NCBI RefSeq assembly: GCF_001641265.1
Contig: NW_020167522.1
Location: 434,001-498,000 of the forward strand
Direction: 5' to 3'
DNA: 64,000 nt
Origin: Pseudogymnoascus destructans
Lineage: Eukaryota; Ascomycota; Leotiomycetes; Thelebolales; Thelebolaceae
Program-made: the position numbers and the translations under genes
The notes under the pieces: model-generated
Seen by the model: only the letters and a program-made list of their open reading frames with translations
The model's database searches: none
What the model was told of the DNA's origin: nothing
Part shown: positions 39,733-51,780 of the stretch, in pieces
Numbering within the stretch: position 1 is the stretch's first letter
Layout: every line of letters starts with the position of its first letter

Positions 39733-41180
39733 GTAGTCCCTTCCTAAATGCTGTATATGTCCATGTTGTTAGGACATGTCCAAATGCTCTTAACTTCGAT
39801 TCAAACGGAGGACAAAGAAGCATTCCATTACCGCTCATCCTCCTACAGCGCAAATCGCCTAAGCAGATGCTCAAAAAGGCAAGCAGTTCTAAAGGCAGCT
39901 GTGTATGCTAGGTTACTAAAGACATAAAGAGTCTCACAGCCCTCCATTACCTATAGATAGTTAGTATAGTTATGAGCATAAGAGGGTACTTACTTGGAGG
40001 ATTGCTATGTTGTAGCCAGACTGGCGCCACATAGCCTAGTCATTCACAGGGCCTGTGAAGGGGCTAACTAAGGAGCTGATCATGCCATCTGGTGTGTAGA
40101 TGGCTTGCTAATTGATACCGTGTTGACGTTTATGGCTAGAGTATACAGCTCTCTATGCCACATTACTTCTAGGCAGCAATGGCCTTAGAAGGTACCATCC
40201 AAGCCCTAGACCCCTCCTATGCCACACACGCTCTCATGTAATGGTGGGTGCACCAGATATGAGAATCTAGCCACCCAAGGAAGGGATGATTTTACTAAGA
40301 CAACACACTGTCTTAGGAAACAGAGCCAAAGGGTTGTAGCTTAGACTATTCCACAACGCAGCAATCAGGTGTGTGATGTAGTGAAGTGGTTCAGACAAGT
40401 TGCAACAAATGTTGAGTCTGGGAACTCAGGGGTAAGTCAGAGGTTAACACCTCACTGACTTTTCAGAAACAAGGAGTAACAAGATGAATGCTTGGAAGCT
40501 TGTAAAAGACGTGGAAGTATGTGATAGTCGATTTACTGTATTGTCTGCTTGCCCTTTCTTAAGGAAAGGGCAATCCTATTTATGCCAAAGGAGTGTAGTT
40601 CTCTCATTTTCCATGACTTTCCATGACTAACCAGGCTTGGTAAATGTATTAGAAATCAAGTGCGACCCACAACTAGCTTGCTAATCATGTAGTGAACGTA
40701 AGAGAATCCCATAGAACCATCTCTTGGGTTCCTAGCCTATAGGAAGTGAAAAGGAGGTCCAAGGTCAGAGTACCTATAGACAAATTATGTCATAACTTAA
40801 CCAATCTTGTGGGTAACTAAGGAGCGATGACGTGTAATGAATCATAGAGGGTTGTAGAAGCTTCTAGAGCTATCGTTCATGTTCCTAGGCCTCTAGTTGG
40901 TAGAGATATGCCATGTGGTAGTATTGGCCCACCCCCTTAAGGAGGAGATTTTCTTAATAACTTGTTCAATGAGTGTCCAAATGATATGCCGTGATGTATG
41001 TAGCATAAACAGATGTAGTAGAAGAGTTTGCAGCAATCGTTGAGTAGTATTGCTTCTGTTGTTGGTGTGATAAGCCAAGATATGTATGGTGACTTGTAGG
41101 TTTGAGGAGGAGATTTCTAAGTTTGCTCTTGAGTTTGATAGCAAACTGAGTGCAACGAATGTCAGTATGACATCTCAACC
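39733..41180 (+). mobile_element. Gypsy internal fragment, second copy
   Basis: 40225-41165 is a near-identical copy of 2420-3320, including the GGTGGGTGCACCAGATRTGAG start and the segment before gag. 39733-40225 has no match in the first copy. The fragment ends at about 41180 before gag coding begins. The minus-strand frames at 40893-41178 are the same antisense shadows as in the first copy. Confidence 0.75.
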
Positions 41181-41984
41181 CCTACTAAGAGCTCCATTAG
41201 CCGACTATATGTCAACTAGTGGTGCCACTTAAGGAGCGGCCTAAACTGCATAGCTAAGAAGAACATTACATCATTAAGTACAGTGCTTAGCCAAGCCTCT
41301 AAGCATCTAAAGATGTTACAGAGGCTAATCTAGCAAGACGGATATGCTAGTCTCACATAGACAAGGGACAAAGCTGTCTCTAGCATCGGCGTAAGGGCAG
41401 TCCTCTAATGCGCCTCATCAAAATGGAGGAGGGGGAGGAGCTCTAAGAGCTCCTGTTTTGTAAAGCGGAACAGACACTCTGCATTGCCTAGAGGCAATGC
41501 AGAAAGGGTGAATACCCTTCGTTCATACATCTTGCTGCTGCTAATGGCAAAGGTGATGCGCCATGCCATCTAAGCTGCTATGGTGAGTCTGCCATTGGCA
41601 TAGGCTTCTGATTCTTGGTTCTTACTTCTTAGTATGAGAAGAAACTAGATATTGCCTATTTAGGTGATCGAAGCTCTTCACAAAGGGCTTATATCGTTAG
41701 GAATTACTTGATACTCAGCCTCTAACCATGAAAATGATATACAACTAGGATGTGGATATTCACTACCGCCACAAGGACTAAAGCAATCATCAACAGGTAA
41801 TCTATAGAGGCATTAATCCTTAAAGCATCTAACAGTATCATACGCCCTTAAAAATGAGAATAGACAGCCGTCTAGTGCATCAAGCAGCACATCGTCATTC
41901 CTGAACCCATTCCCATCAGCTCTACTAAAGCAACCTGGTAATCCTTCAAAGTATAAGGAGTTATTACTATAGTTCATTGTGTCG
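41181..41984. other. Repeat-derived spacer
   Basis: No gene is readable. Composition and short words such as TTACATCATTAAG suggest old transposon sequence. It may include the 5' part of the hAT fossil that follows. There is a short hairpin, GAGGAGCTCTAAGAGCTCC, at about 41430-41449. Confidence 0.4.
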
Positions 41985-42560
41985 AATAATCTATTGAAAC
42001 ACCTTGTTAAAGCTATTCATTCTGCGAATTAGTTCAATTCTTAACTCTAACAACTATAGCAATATCAGCTCGTACGCTACACTAAGAACTACAGCATCAG
42101 TTCTCATATCACTGAGGCTAGCTACAACTTAAGCTCCATTCTAATATTAAGAGAGGAGGCCAGATATCAATAACGACAGATGCATGGTCTGCACAGAATT
42201 ATAAGACTACGCTACCATTACTGTACACTAGATTAACGATAAATGGCAACAGAAATCTAAAATGCTTGACATTGTACATCTTCAAGAGCCTATCTATAGC
42301 GGCGAATATCTAGCTTAACAATTAGTAATTGTAATGGGCGATATAGGTATTACAGGAGCTGTCTTTACCTGTACCAGGGATAACGCCTTAGCTAATACTG
42401 TTATGCTTGCAGAATATGAGAAAATAGCCAGAGACTAGGAAGTTACAACACAACAGCCGTAGACGTATAGAGTCAAGGAAGGAGATGTACGATGTATAGC
42501 CCATATTATTAATAACGTTCACAATGGCGTAATGAGCACCAAAACCCCCACCTTGCAACT
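41985..42560 (+). pseudogene. hAT transposase fossil
   Basis: Broken frames match the intact hAT transposase at 49344-51557. Examples are ISITTDAWSAQNYKT (intact: ISITTDAWSARNYTD), NTVMLAEYEKIA and VKEGDVRCIAHIIN. Several stops and shifts interrupt it and the second half is missing. It belongs to the same family but is much older. Confidence 0.8.
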
Positions 42561-42899
42561 TCAAACTTGTCAACTACAACAATGGTGAGACATAAGAGCA
42601 TCTAGGTTTAATAGAATGAAGCTCGTATACCTAAAGCTATAATAGCTTACTAGAATTGACAGTTTACAAGCTTAAATGCTACTGCAGAACACTTTCAAGT
42701 TAATCGGATGACTTTGATGTGTCGCATGTTAGGAGGCCACTCTTGAGTGCAAGCATGACAAAACCAACAACTTTTATCTATAGTTGAAGAGTATCTTGGT
42801 TAAGTGGATTTTGCTAATTCTCATCGATAGGTCGCCCTATTAGACACCAGCTAATAAAGGAATTAGCAGAAGAAATCAGGATTTAAAGAGTGTAACACG

Positions 42900-43990
42900 T
42901 TAATGACACGTCATCTCAAATTGTCCGATACCTACCAATTGGCAAAGAATGGATCCAATGCTTTATTCAACGTCATATAGAGCTTGCTACAATTACTACT
43001 CGACAAATCAAGTCTGCAAGACATCAAGAAGCAACGTTCGAAGCACTTGAACATTGGTTTGCAGTAGAAGCAAAGTTGCAAGAACAGAACTACATGTTAT
43101 GTAACATCTATAACATGGATGAATCGGGTTTTGGGATTGGTACAAGCCAAACGAACCATGTAGTAGTTGATGCTACTATGCGTATGCATTGGAAAGTTGT
43201 TTCTGGCCATCAAGAGTAGGTGTCGGTCATTGAGTGCATATCTGTAGATAAACGTGTCTTGCCACCACTTGTGATTTTCAAAGCTACAACTATCAACAGC
43301 ACTTGGTCTATAAATACACACGTTTATGACTGGCGATTCTTAGCAAGTACGAAGGGTTGGACGTCAAACATTCATGGATTACAGTGGTTACAACAAGTTT
43401 TTGAGCCTAAAACCCATGAAATTACAGATGGCAAACCACGGCTTTTGATTGCAGATGGCCATGACAGTCATATTTCTGCAAACTTAATTGCTCATTACAT
43501 GCAACATAACATCGATCTTCTTATACTTCCACCTCATTGTTCACATATCCTTCAACCTCTTGATGTTGCAGTGTTTGGGCCATTAAAGACTGCACTTGCA
43601 AGTGAGACAGACCAACTTTCACGAGTTGGAGTAAGGCGTATACAAAAGGTAGAATGGATAGAAATATACTACAAAGCAAGGTTACGAGCAATATCACAAT
43701 ACAACATTTAAAGCGCATGGTTAGGAGAGGGTATTTATCCATTCAATCCTCAAAATGCATATAAACACTTACCAACTTTACACACCTGCTCTTCTATAAC
43801 CTCAACAAACACTACTACACCATCTCTACAAACACCAAACCATCGCTCATTGCTCCTTTTAGCTCTCCACCAAGTGGTACAGAGTTGCGTAGCTCAAATG
43901 CAGCTCTTAATTTGATGTTGTAAGCTCAAAATGTGCTTGACTCTCTAACACACAAATATATCTCATGACTTACATGCACTGCTGAAACTT
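42900..43990 (+). pseudogene. pogo-type transposase fossil, family C
   Basis: Readable blocks are PIGKEWIQCFIQRHIEL, CNIYNMDESGFGIG, a TAG at about 43218 (after GHQE), then VSVIECISVDKRVLPPLVIF, LLIADGHDSHIS, LPPHCSHILQPLDVAVFGPLK (all three Asp) and, after a TAA at 43709-43711, GEGIYPFNPQNAYKHL. The two stops fit CAG to TAG and CAA to TAA. It differs strongly from families A and B. There is no zinc knuckle and no TIR that I can place. Confidence 0.8.
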
Positions 43991-44339
43991 TAAGAACGCA
44001 AAATACATTATTACTTAAGGAGCTACAAGATACCGAAAGTGTTCTATCTACATGTAGAGCTAATAAGGTGGCAAGAGAGTAGTGTTAAAAGGAGTTATTG
44101 TAATGAGTACTTAAGAAATCCAGTCGGCAGTTGTACAGATGACCTGTAACAATAAGGGCAAAGGTTGGGCACAAAGGGTTGAACAAGACAGTATTATTAA
44201 GGAAGTTGAGGAGGACCTACTTATAGATGATTTGTCTGACTTGGAATTTGGTATGCTTAGTTGTATTATAGTTGAAAATTGATTTGAAGTCAGAGGACTC
44301 AGGTTTTGGTGCTCATTATGCCATGGTGCTCATTATGCC

Positions 44340-45738
44340 ATTGCGAACATAATACGATACATACTTGACCTAGATTCGCAAGGATTTTCACCTCAAATTG
44401 AGGATGTACAAGATATAGCCCTCGATGCGACATGTCATGAACCCCTAGTTGGAAAAAACTAGCCCTACTACTTTGTACACAATGAACCAAAGCATAAGAT
44501 GCATCTCTCTCATGCATATGACCTCTAGCGAGCCCTCTGCAAAGATCCTAACTATATAACAAAGTGGTTTGAGTAAAGAACATGTAGGTGAAGTACAGCA
44601 TCTAGGATGCTGACTTCTACAACTTTGATGAGACAGGCTTTATGATGGGTGTTATCTGTAGGAATATGGTTGTTACATGCTTAGATTGAAAAGGCTGAGT
44701 AAAGCAGCTTTAGTCTGGTAATTAGAATGGGCAACAGCGATTGAATGTGTAAGTGTAGACGGCCTTGTGGTGCTTGCATACTTAATTGTACAAGGCAAGC
44801 ATCACCTTGCGCCTTAGTAACAGAATGCGGCCTTCCACCTACTTAGGCCATCAAGACCTCATAAAATGGCTAGACCAACAATGATATAGGTCTACGAACA
44901 CAAGGGGTCTAGCGGATGATTGTCACCTATCTGCCTAGTTTGATATGTACAGTAAGGAGAACAACATTATTACGCTCTATCTCCCTACGCACTCCTCACA
45001 TCTTACCCAGCCTCTTGATGTTAGGTGTTTTAGTGTACTAAAGCGAATGTATAGTCAAGAACTTGAGGTCTTCATTAAGGCCTCTATTACCCATATTACT
45101 AAGATTGAGTTTTTATTGCATTCAAGGCTGCCCACGACCATACAATGACAGCTGAAAATATCCTAGCTGGCTTTCGAGGTGCTCGCCTAGTCCCGTACAA
45201 CCTAGAAGCAGTCCTTTCAAAGCTTGATATTAAGTTACGGACGCCAACACCAACTAGATCCCCCCTACTAGAGGCTGACCCTTAGGTCCCTCAAATGCCA
45301 CAAAACCTAGCTGATGCAATTTTGCAGTCTAAGTTTGTACAAACTAGATTGGAATTCATCAACGGAGCTCCCTAACAATGATTTTTTCCGCTGTAAAGCA
45401 GCTAATGAAGGGTACAGACCATCTTGCGCACCAAATGACCCTTATACAAGAGGAGGTCCGTACCCTTTGAAAGGCCAACACAGCACTTTTAAAGCGTCGG
45501 AAAGCTAAGCGTACATGTCTATCTGTTACTTACTATAGAAGATACTCAAAAACTAATTGCTAAAAAAGAGGATAAAGGGCTTAAACGACAGAAAAGGTCA
45601 AATGAGGAGGGTGCTGCAGAGGCTAGTCCGTTAACTTCGGGGCACTGTGGGAGGTCCTGCAAGAGTAGGCATAATGTACGAACCTGTCAAGAGGTTGAAG
45701 AGATATTAGGGGAAGAGAGTTTAATTGAATATAGTTAA
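44340..45738 (+). pseudogene. pogo family A-like transposase fossil
   Basis: It is heavily decayed but collinear with family A. It reads YILDLDSQGFSPQIEDVQDI at 44355 on, NFDETGFMMGVI in the frame around 44625, YSKENNIITLYLPTHSSHLT then QPLDVRCFSVLK (44950-45040), ITHITKIEFL, and at the end a zinc knuckle HCGRSCKSRHNVRTCQEV (about 45640-45695). It has many stops. A TIR-like end at about 46270-46321 (GCCTCGTTATACATGTACAT before TA) may be its right end, with extra sequence in between. Confidence 0.75.
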
Positions 45739-46557
45739 TGTTGAATCCTCGGCCCGGAAGCAGGGATCAGGGCCCTGATACCGAAGCTGTGTCAGCCAGC
45801 TTCGTGATCCTCCGGATCCTGGATCTTCCGATTCTAAAGCTTCGATTCTGAAGCTCCAGGGAACGAACCGAAACCAGGAGGGTTTTAGGATCCGAACCAC
45901 GAATAGGCACACCCGTAACAGTATATATAGTACTTAGAATAGCTTCAATTATAAAAACATGCATTACAAAATTATCGCTTCGGGCCCTACTGGTTCGTGA
46001 CTGCATTTACGGTTTATATTCTCTACCTACTGCTACGGATCCTACCCCTATTCTACGGCTACGCTACTCTACGGATCCTACCCCTATTCTACGGCTACGC
46101 TACTCTACGGATCCTACGGATATTGTTCAATAGTTAATTTTAATGTATTAGGGTATAGTAATTGGGTTTGAGGTTGCGATGCAGTCGGAAAGTGTTTCAT
46201 TTGGTAGGATGAACCACGTTATACACGAACGTTAACTTAGTTGAATTGATTTATATAATACATAGGTGGTCGCTGGAAGTGGCCGATTCGCTTGGGTTGC
46301 CGCCTCGTTATACATGTACATTACTGTCACTTAGAGCTGCATGATGGAACATCCTCCGCGATCCCTCGTTGACTGAACTACAATTGTGATCGCTGTCAAA
46401 TCAAATATCTCTTCCACAGAAAGCAGAGAAGCAAGAAGGGACAGACAGACAATAAGGAGACATGCTCGGAATAGAATGGCATTCCCGTATTCGATAACTA
46501 ATAGTTACTATAACCCACTTCCCACCGCCCCAGTTCCACCCAACTCACAAAAGTACA
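45739..46557. other. Repeat-rich spacer
   Basis: It contains GATCC/GGATC-rich short repeats (45750-45900), a 36-bp tandem repeat at 46034-46110 and a family A-like TIR ending at 46321 before TA. No gene. The sequence after 46330 is the 3' flank of the transporter gene. Confidence 0.5.
46034..46110. repeat. 36-bp tandem repeat, two copies and a partial
   Basis: The unit TACGGATCCTACCCCTATTC plus CTACGGCTACGCTACTC-type remainder occurs twice head-to-tail, with the start of a third. Confidence 0.8.
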
Positions 46558-48210
46558 TTATTCCTTACCCGCAGAAGCAGGAGGCGCAGCATTATTCTCC
46601 CTCTCCTCCACAACCCCCGCCTCCTTCTCACCACCCGCACCCTCACGGGGAATGACATTGAGGTCTGTCTCACGATGGCTGTCCATGGCGTCCTTATTGA
46701 AGAAATTGACGTATATCGGGAAGGCATAGGCAAGGACATAACCCATGAAGGGGATGATCATGGCGAAGTGAGCGTTGTGGGCTGTTACTACCGCTCCCAT
46801 CATCGGGGGTACGACGGCTGGGGGTTGGGTTAGCTTTCTTGTCAATTTTTAGGATGACAGGGGACAAAAAGTGTAAGATAAACTTACCACCACCCGAAAT
46901 CGCCGAAACCAAGAAACTCGCCCCCCTCTTCGTATGCCTACCGATCCCTCTAAGCGCCAGCGTAAAGATAGTAGCGAAGCAGCACGACTCGAATACGAAG
47001 ATCATGATGAAAAGCGCAATACCTGCATCGCCCTGGGTGTTCATGGCGGCGATCGAGAAGACAGCGCACATGCCCAGGTAGGCGGCTAACATGAAGCGCG
47101 GCCTAAAGAAAGAGATAGTCATGAGACCCGCGGCAATAAATCTATTTGCGGCGTAGAGGCCTTGGGCAATGGCGAGGAGGTCGGCTAGGTGGTGTTAGTT
47201 GGGTTTGGTAATACGGGTTCAAGGGCTTGGAGACTTACATCCCTGTGTGGACGTCTTGCCTGCCTCTATGCAGTAGTTGATAAAGTAACCAGCAATGGCG
47301 ACCTGCGCACCCACATACCAGAACTGACTCCATACGCCGAGGAAGAGATTATACTGCTTCCTTAGCGGGCCGACATCTTCCCCCACAATCTCAGTCTCCT
47401 GCTCCGCCATACTACCACTCCATTAGCACTATCCATCCCCTTACTCTCAAACATGTCGGGGACTCACTCAGCATCAGTAATCTCCGGCATCGGCACAAGC
47501 GCAAACAACACAATCAACAGCGCCACAAAACACGCAACAGCCAAATAAGTCCACTGCACATTCGTCAACCCCGCCTCCGACTCCGCATGCCGAAAGAACA
47601 CCCTCGCGGCCAACAGCGGCGCCACGAAGCTCCCCACCCCCTGCACCGCCTGCGCCAAATTCAGCCGAACCTCTGAATACCTCGGCGGTCCACAGATCGC
47701 CAGGAACGGATCCGCTGCCGTCTCCAAGGTCGAGAGCCCGGCGCCGACGACGAACATACTACCGCAAAATCCGCCGAATGACCGTTTTACCCCAGAGGGC
47801 CAGAAGAGCAGACACCCGATGGCCAGCACGGAGAGGCCGGACATGAAGGTTATGCGGAATCCGTAGCGGCGTAAGATCCAGCCCGAGATGGTGAGGGGGC
47901 AGAGGAAGTAGGCGCCGAAGTAGGCGGCGGCCAGGCCGGAGGCTTTGGAGGCGGTGATGTTGAGCTGTTGCTGGAAGTGGTTGTTGAGCACGTCGAGGAG
48001 GCCGTAGGCGAAGCCCCAGAGGAAGAAGAGGATTGTGACTTGAGGGGTGTTAGTTGGGAGGGGGGGGCGAAAGGGGGGGGGGGGGGTACCAAGGAGATTG
48101 GGGATGATGGATTGGCGGAGGGTGAGGTTTGCGGCGGAGGTGATGGTGTTGTCTTCGATGGCGATTTTGCGACTGAAGATGCCCTTGAGTAGTCTCTGTT
48201 TGGCACCCAT
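46558..48210 (-). CDS. MFS sugar transporter, FucP (fucose permease)-like
   Basis: Five exons (48210-48090, 48038-47468, 47411-47239, 47184-46888, 46817-46558) give 473 aa in one frame; all four introns (51, 56, 54, 70 nt) have GT/AG ends and CTAAC/CTGAC branch sites. The sequence reads FFLWGFAYGLLDVLNNHFQQ at TM1, ASGLAAAYFGAYFLCPLTIS, GWILRRYGFRITFMSGL (MFS loop 2-3), ETAADPFLAICGPPRYSEVR, LNLAQAVQGVGSFVAPLLAA, and in the C-terminal half GMCAVFSIAAMNTQGDAGIA and IIPFMGYVLAYAFPIYVNFF. This matches the FucP/glucose-galactose:H+ symporter family, so it probably imports a hexose or deoxyhexose across the plasma membrane. Intron 1 has a poly-C run (over 10 C) that could be prone to sequencing error. 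The C-terminal 40 residues are Glu-rich and cytosolic. Confidence 0.9.
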
Positions 48211-48734
48211 CGTGGCGATTAGTCGCTTTGCGCGTGTATGCTGTGGTGTATTGTTTGTAGGCCTTTCAAAGCCGAGAGTTGACTACCAAGGTGTGTGTAA
48301 CTCTTCTTTCAGCTCAACTCAGCTCTCACATCAATCAGCACCGCAGCACCAGCAAGCCGTCAATATAATGACGTTGATTAATCAATACCAGTGCCTATTT
48401 TCTCTTCGCATGCCTTTCCCTCGGTATAGTCGTAGTTACAGTCGTAACAGCCGTCGTAGATGCAGATGCAACAAACAAACAGCCCATCCACCCCAAGAAG
48501 TAGTTGCACATCCCCCAATCCCACTCGGTCCCCATCACCCCGAGCCCCGACAATCTGGGGATGGTGGGTGCGGGTGCGCTAAGGCCGAGCGGGGTGGAGG
48601 GTGGGCACGTGTTGGTCAATGAGAAATAATACCCACCGGCGCGCGGCATCCCTGCCCCCGCCCGGCACTTTAGACTAGGCTTCTATCACTTCCATCCCAT
48701 CTATCACATCTCCAATATCGCCGCACCCACCATA
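48211..48734. other. Promoter region of the transporter
   Basis: This is the upstream region of the minus-strand transporter gene. A short minus frame at 48395-48649 has a hydrophobic part, but I see no family or start context to support it. Confidence 0.4.
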
Positions 48735-49017
48735 TTAAATTCCACGAACTACCCGAATCTCTTCCCCGCAATCCCCTACCCCATGCGCCAAAGGGAAACT
48801 TGGGAGAATAGGAGGTGAGGTGGGGTCCGGGGGGTATGAGACATCCTGGGTATAGCCTTCGGGGTCGGGATAGAGGGGCGCGAGGGAGGCGGCTGCTTGC
48901 ATGGAAGGAATGCTAGAGGGGTGTAAGGGCACGTTCACGTGGATGTAGTCTTGCCCAGTAGCATCATGGAATGGAATTGCTGCCAGTGCAATGACGGGTG
49001 TATGACGGATGATTGTA
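48735..49017 (-). pseudogene. Possible last exon of an unknown gene, cut off by a hAT insertion
   Basis: From a possible acceptor CCATAG at 49018-49023 the minus strand reads IRHTPVIALAAIPFHDATGQ, DYIHVNVPLHPSSIPSMQAA and a Pro-rich tail ending EEIRVVRGI and a stop at 48735. Codon choice looks genic and is GC-rich. There is no Met-led start; the intact hAT element begins 84 bp upstream. I do not recognise the family. It may be a 3' exon separated from the rest, or chance. Confidence 0.35.
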
Positions 49018-49100
49018 ATAGGTCACTATGGCTAGGTAGTATGCTGCACGATGAATCACAAAGGATGAGGCTGAGAAATGATAGTTGTGTGAAGTAATTA

Positions 49101-51772
49101 CAGTGTTCGGCAGATACTACCCAGGTAGTATCTGGGTCCTCGCCAGGTAAGGTAAGTATCTGAGCGACTTTGCTCAGGTAAGGTAGGTATTTACAGATAC
49201 TTTAGCAGGTAGTTGAGCCTCAATTCCGTATACAAAAATGACGCTTTTGATATTTGAAATAGATAATGATATGTAACTAGAATATGTAACTAGAAAAGTG
49301 AAACTCGTGACAAATATAATAATAAAATAGACAGCCCCTATTCCTATTCTTCTGCCTCATCATCTGCATCATCACCGTCGCTGTCGGCATCTGGTAAATA
49401 ACCCCAATTCCGTAAGCAAAGCAGATATCTAATCGTCGATGGCGACAATCTATTCCTTTTCTTAGTAATGATATCGCTACCATTGCTAAATACCCGTTCT
49501 GATGGTGCTGATGTCGCAGGAATTGCAAGATGGTCTCGAGCAACTTGAGCAATTATTGGATATTGATATTGCTTTGCAGACCAATATTTGAGAATATCAG
49601 TATGCTCACCAGGCCGTGGTTCAAGCATCCATCGTTTCCATTCTGGTTCTTCAAATGATATACCCTCTGATGCAAATAAATCTTCATCAGAATCTGGTTC
49701 TTGCACTCTAGTACTTGCATTTCCTAATGCATCTGCAAGAGCTGTTTCACGTTCAATACGCTCTGTATCAAGATGATATTGCCGTGTCTTATATGTTCTA
49801 CAAACATCTTCAAACTGTGCTCTTGCCCGTGTGATTCGTACATGATCTGTACTATCTGGATATATCTTTTTAAACACTGTATGGTTCATCCGTGGATCGC
49901 AAATTGTAGCTACAGCTGAGTGCTTACATTGCTGATTTGTTGCAAGAGTATAATACGCGTGAAGCTTTTGATAAGCTACTGTGCATGCAATACCAATTGC
50001 TGAGTGCTCGCCAACTTCTTGTTGCATCTTCTTAACTTTATTTATCATTTGAAGATAAAGTGGAATAGCAAAGTTAAGTGACGGATATGTATCACTTTGT
50101 AGCCGTCTTGATGGTTTGAGAAATATTAAGAACAGTCGTTCAAGATCTTTAATAACAGCCCAATCTCCTGTAGTTAATGCAATATCTTTCATACTAATAT
50201 CAAGCTGTTGTGTTATGCATACTGCTGTGATTGGTATTTGGAGTTTTAATGCTGTATCAAGCATACGATGTGTTGAATTCCATCGTACTGGCATATCAAG
50301 TGATAGTTGCTGTGGTTTTAAACCTATAGCTTTGACTTGTCGTTGTAAAGCATCCTTCCATGCTCGTCGATTACGAAAGACATAGATATGTCTTCGTAGC
50401 TTTGCAAGAGCATTCATGACTTCCACATGACTATCTCTACTAAATGGAATCCGAGCTGCACCTTGCTCACACCGGTATGTCTCTGTCTCTACATCTGGTT
50501 CTGCTTTTAAACTCGTAAGAGCGGCTTGAACTGCGAGATTTATGATATGTGCAATACACCGGACATCGCCTTCTTTGACAGTAAATGTCCAAGGTTGTTG
50601 AGTTGATGTTTGGGCGTTGCTAGCCAATTTCTCATATTCTGAGAGCATCACAGTATTTGATGATGCGTTGTCTCGGGTGCATGTAAAGATAGCGCCTGTA
50701 ATAGCTATACTATCTGTTACAGCTGCTAATTGCTGAGCTAAGTATTCACCGCTATGAATAGGCTCTTGAAGATGTATCACATCAAGCAATTTTGATTTCT
50801 GCTGCCATTTATCATTAATCCAATGAGCGGTAACAGCAGCATAGTCTGTATAGTTCCGTGCAGACCATGCATCTGTCGTTATGGATATCCGGCCTCCATG
50901 TATAATATGAGAATGGAGTTCAAGCTGTAGTATGCCTCGGTGATATGAGAATTGGCGTTGTAGTTCTCGGTGCAATGTTCTTGACGAAAGTGATAACACA
51001 GATGGACTTAAGAACCATACTAATTGACGATATGAATAGCTTTCGATAATGCGTAAAGACAGGTTATTAGATACTATAAACGATAGCACTAACTCTCTAT
51101 ATTTGGCTGGATTGTTTGTTGGTCTTGATTCATGGGTCGCTGGTCTCCGAGGCTCAAAAAATGATGATGTGCTGCTAGATTGACTTGAAGGCGCTGTATT
51201 CTTGTGTTTAAGAGCATCATAGATTCCTTTATGCTTAAGACTATAGTGTTTCCAAAGATTGCCAGTTGAAGCAGCAGCTTGAGCATGGGTTTGAGCTGCG
51301 GGCGAGTATCCGCAATTAGGCTGCATACAGCATACTTTGATAGTTGGCGGGTTGCTCTCAAGTAGTATTCTTGAATATAGTTCCTTCGTGAACAGCAGCG
51401 ACTGCGTTGGCAGTAGCATTTGGCTAGGCGGGTGTAGACGGACAGGAATTGGATTTGATTGCTGAAAAGGGGTAAAAAGCCCTGGTAGGGCTGGCTCATC
51501 GTGAGGATTATAGCCATCAAGGTCCGTCGGCACGTCTGACAACGGAGAGTCACTCATTTTCACGGCAATTATCACCATATCAAGCATGAAGACGAGTATT
51601 TCAACGTTAGCATTTGTGCGGCTTGGCTACACTTGGCAATACTTGGCATGTATCTGGGTAAGTATCTGAAAATACCGGGATACTCAGGTATTTTGAGAAT
51701 GAGCCCAGGTAGGTAATTACCCAGGTAATTACCTGAACACCACAGGTAATCAGGTATCTGTGCCGCACACTG
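49101..51772 (-). mobile_element. hAT transposon, complete, with 8-bp target duplication
   Basis: The element is 2,672 bp. The left terminus is CAGTGTTCGGCAGATAC and the right terminus in reverse complement is CAGTGTGCGGCACAGATAC, an imperfect TIR. AGTAATTA flanks both sides (49093-49100, 51773-51780), the 8-bp duplication expected of hAT. Both subterminal zones (49110-49220, 51640-51770) are dense in CAGGTAA/TACCTG motifs, likely transposase binding sites. Confidence 0.95.
49344..51557 (-). CDS. hAT transposase, apparently intact
   Basis: This is a 737-aa intronless transposase from Met 51557 (MSDSPLSDVPTDL); an in-frame Met ten codons upstream at 51587 is also possible. The N-terminal BED-like zinc finger has CCMQPNCGYSP and LWKHYSLKHKGIY. 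The RNase H-like core has ISITTDAWSARNY (first Asp), CTRDNASSNTVML (second Asp), RCIAHIINLAVQ, VRWNSTHRML, and the dimerisation region with the catalytic Glu, IPATSAPSERVFSNGSDIIT. The C-terminus is acidic. There are no stops or shifts, so with intact ends and a perfect duplication the element may be recently active. Decayed relatives lie at 41985-42560. Confidence 0.95.
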   Translation of the reverse strand: MSDSPLSDVPTDLDGYNPHDEPALPGLFTPFQQSNPIPVRLHPPSQMLLPTQSLLFTKELYSRILLESNPPTIKVCCMQPNCGYSPAAQTHAQAAASTGNLWKHYSLKHKGIYDALKHKNTAPSSQSSSTSSFFEPRRPATHESRPTNNPAKYRELVLSFIVSNNLSLRIIESYSYRQLVWFLSPSVLSLSSRTLHRELQRQFSYHRGILQLELHSHIIHGGRISITTDAWSARNYTDYAAVTAHWINDKWQQKSKLLDVIHLQEPIHSGEYLAQQLAAVTDSIAITGAIFTCTRDNASSNTVMLSEYEKLASNAQTSTQQPWTFTVKEGDVRCIAHIINLAVQAALTSLKAEPDVETETYRCEQGAARIPFSRDSHVEVMNALAKLRRHIYVFRNRRAWKDALQRQVKAIGLKPQQLSLDMPVRWNSTHRMLDTALKLQIPITAVCITQQLDISMKDIALTTGDWAVIKDLERLFLIFLKPSRRLQSDTYPSLNFAIPLYLQMINKVKKMQQEVGEHSAIGIACTVAYQKLHAYYTLATNQQCKHSAVATICDPRMNHTVFKKIYPDSTDHVRITRARAQFEDVCRTYKTRQYHLDTERIERETALADALGNASTRVQEPDSDEDLFASEGISFEEPEWKRWMLEPRPGEHTDILKYWSAKQYQYPIIAQVARDHLAIPATSAPSERVFSNGSDIITKKRNRLSPSTIRYLLCLRNWGYLPDADSDGDDADDEAEE

Positions 51773-51780
51773 AGTAATTA

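Noticed and set aside
46034..46110. CRISPR-like array
   Set aside because: Two plain 36-bp tandem units without spacers in a fungal genome; a minisatellite.
51089..51553. Second frame over the N-terminal part of the hAT transposase
   Set aside because: It is a shadow of the intact transposase in another frame.
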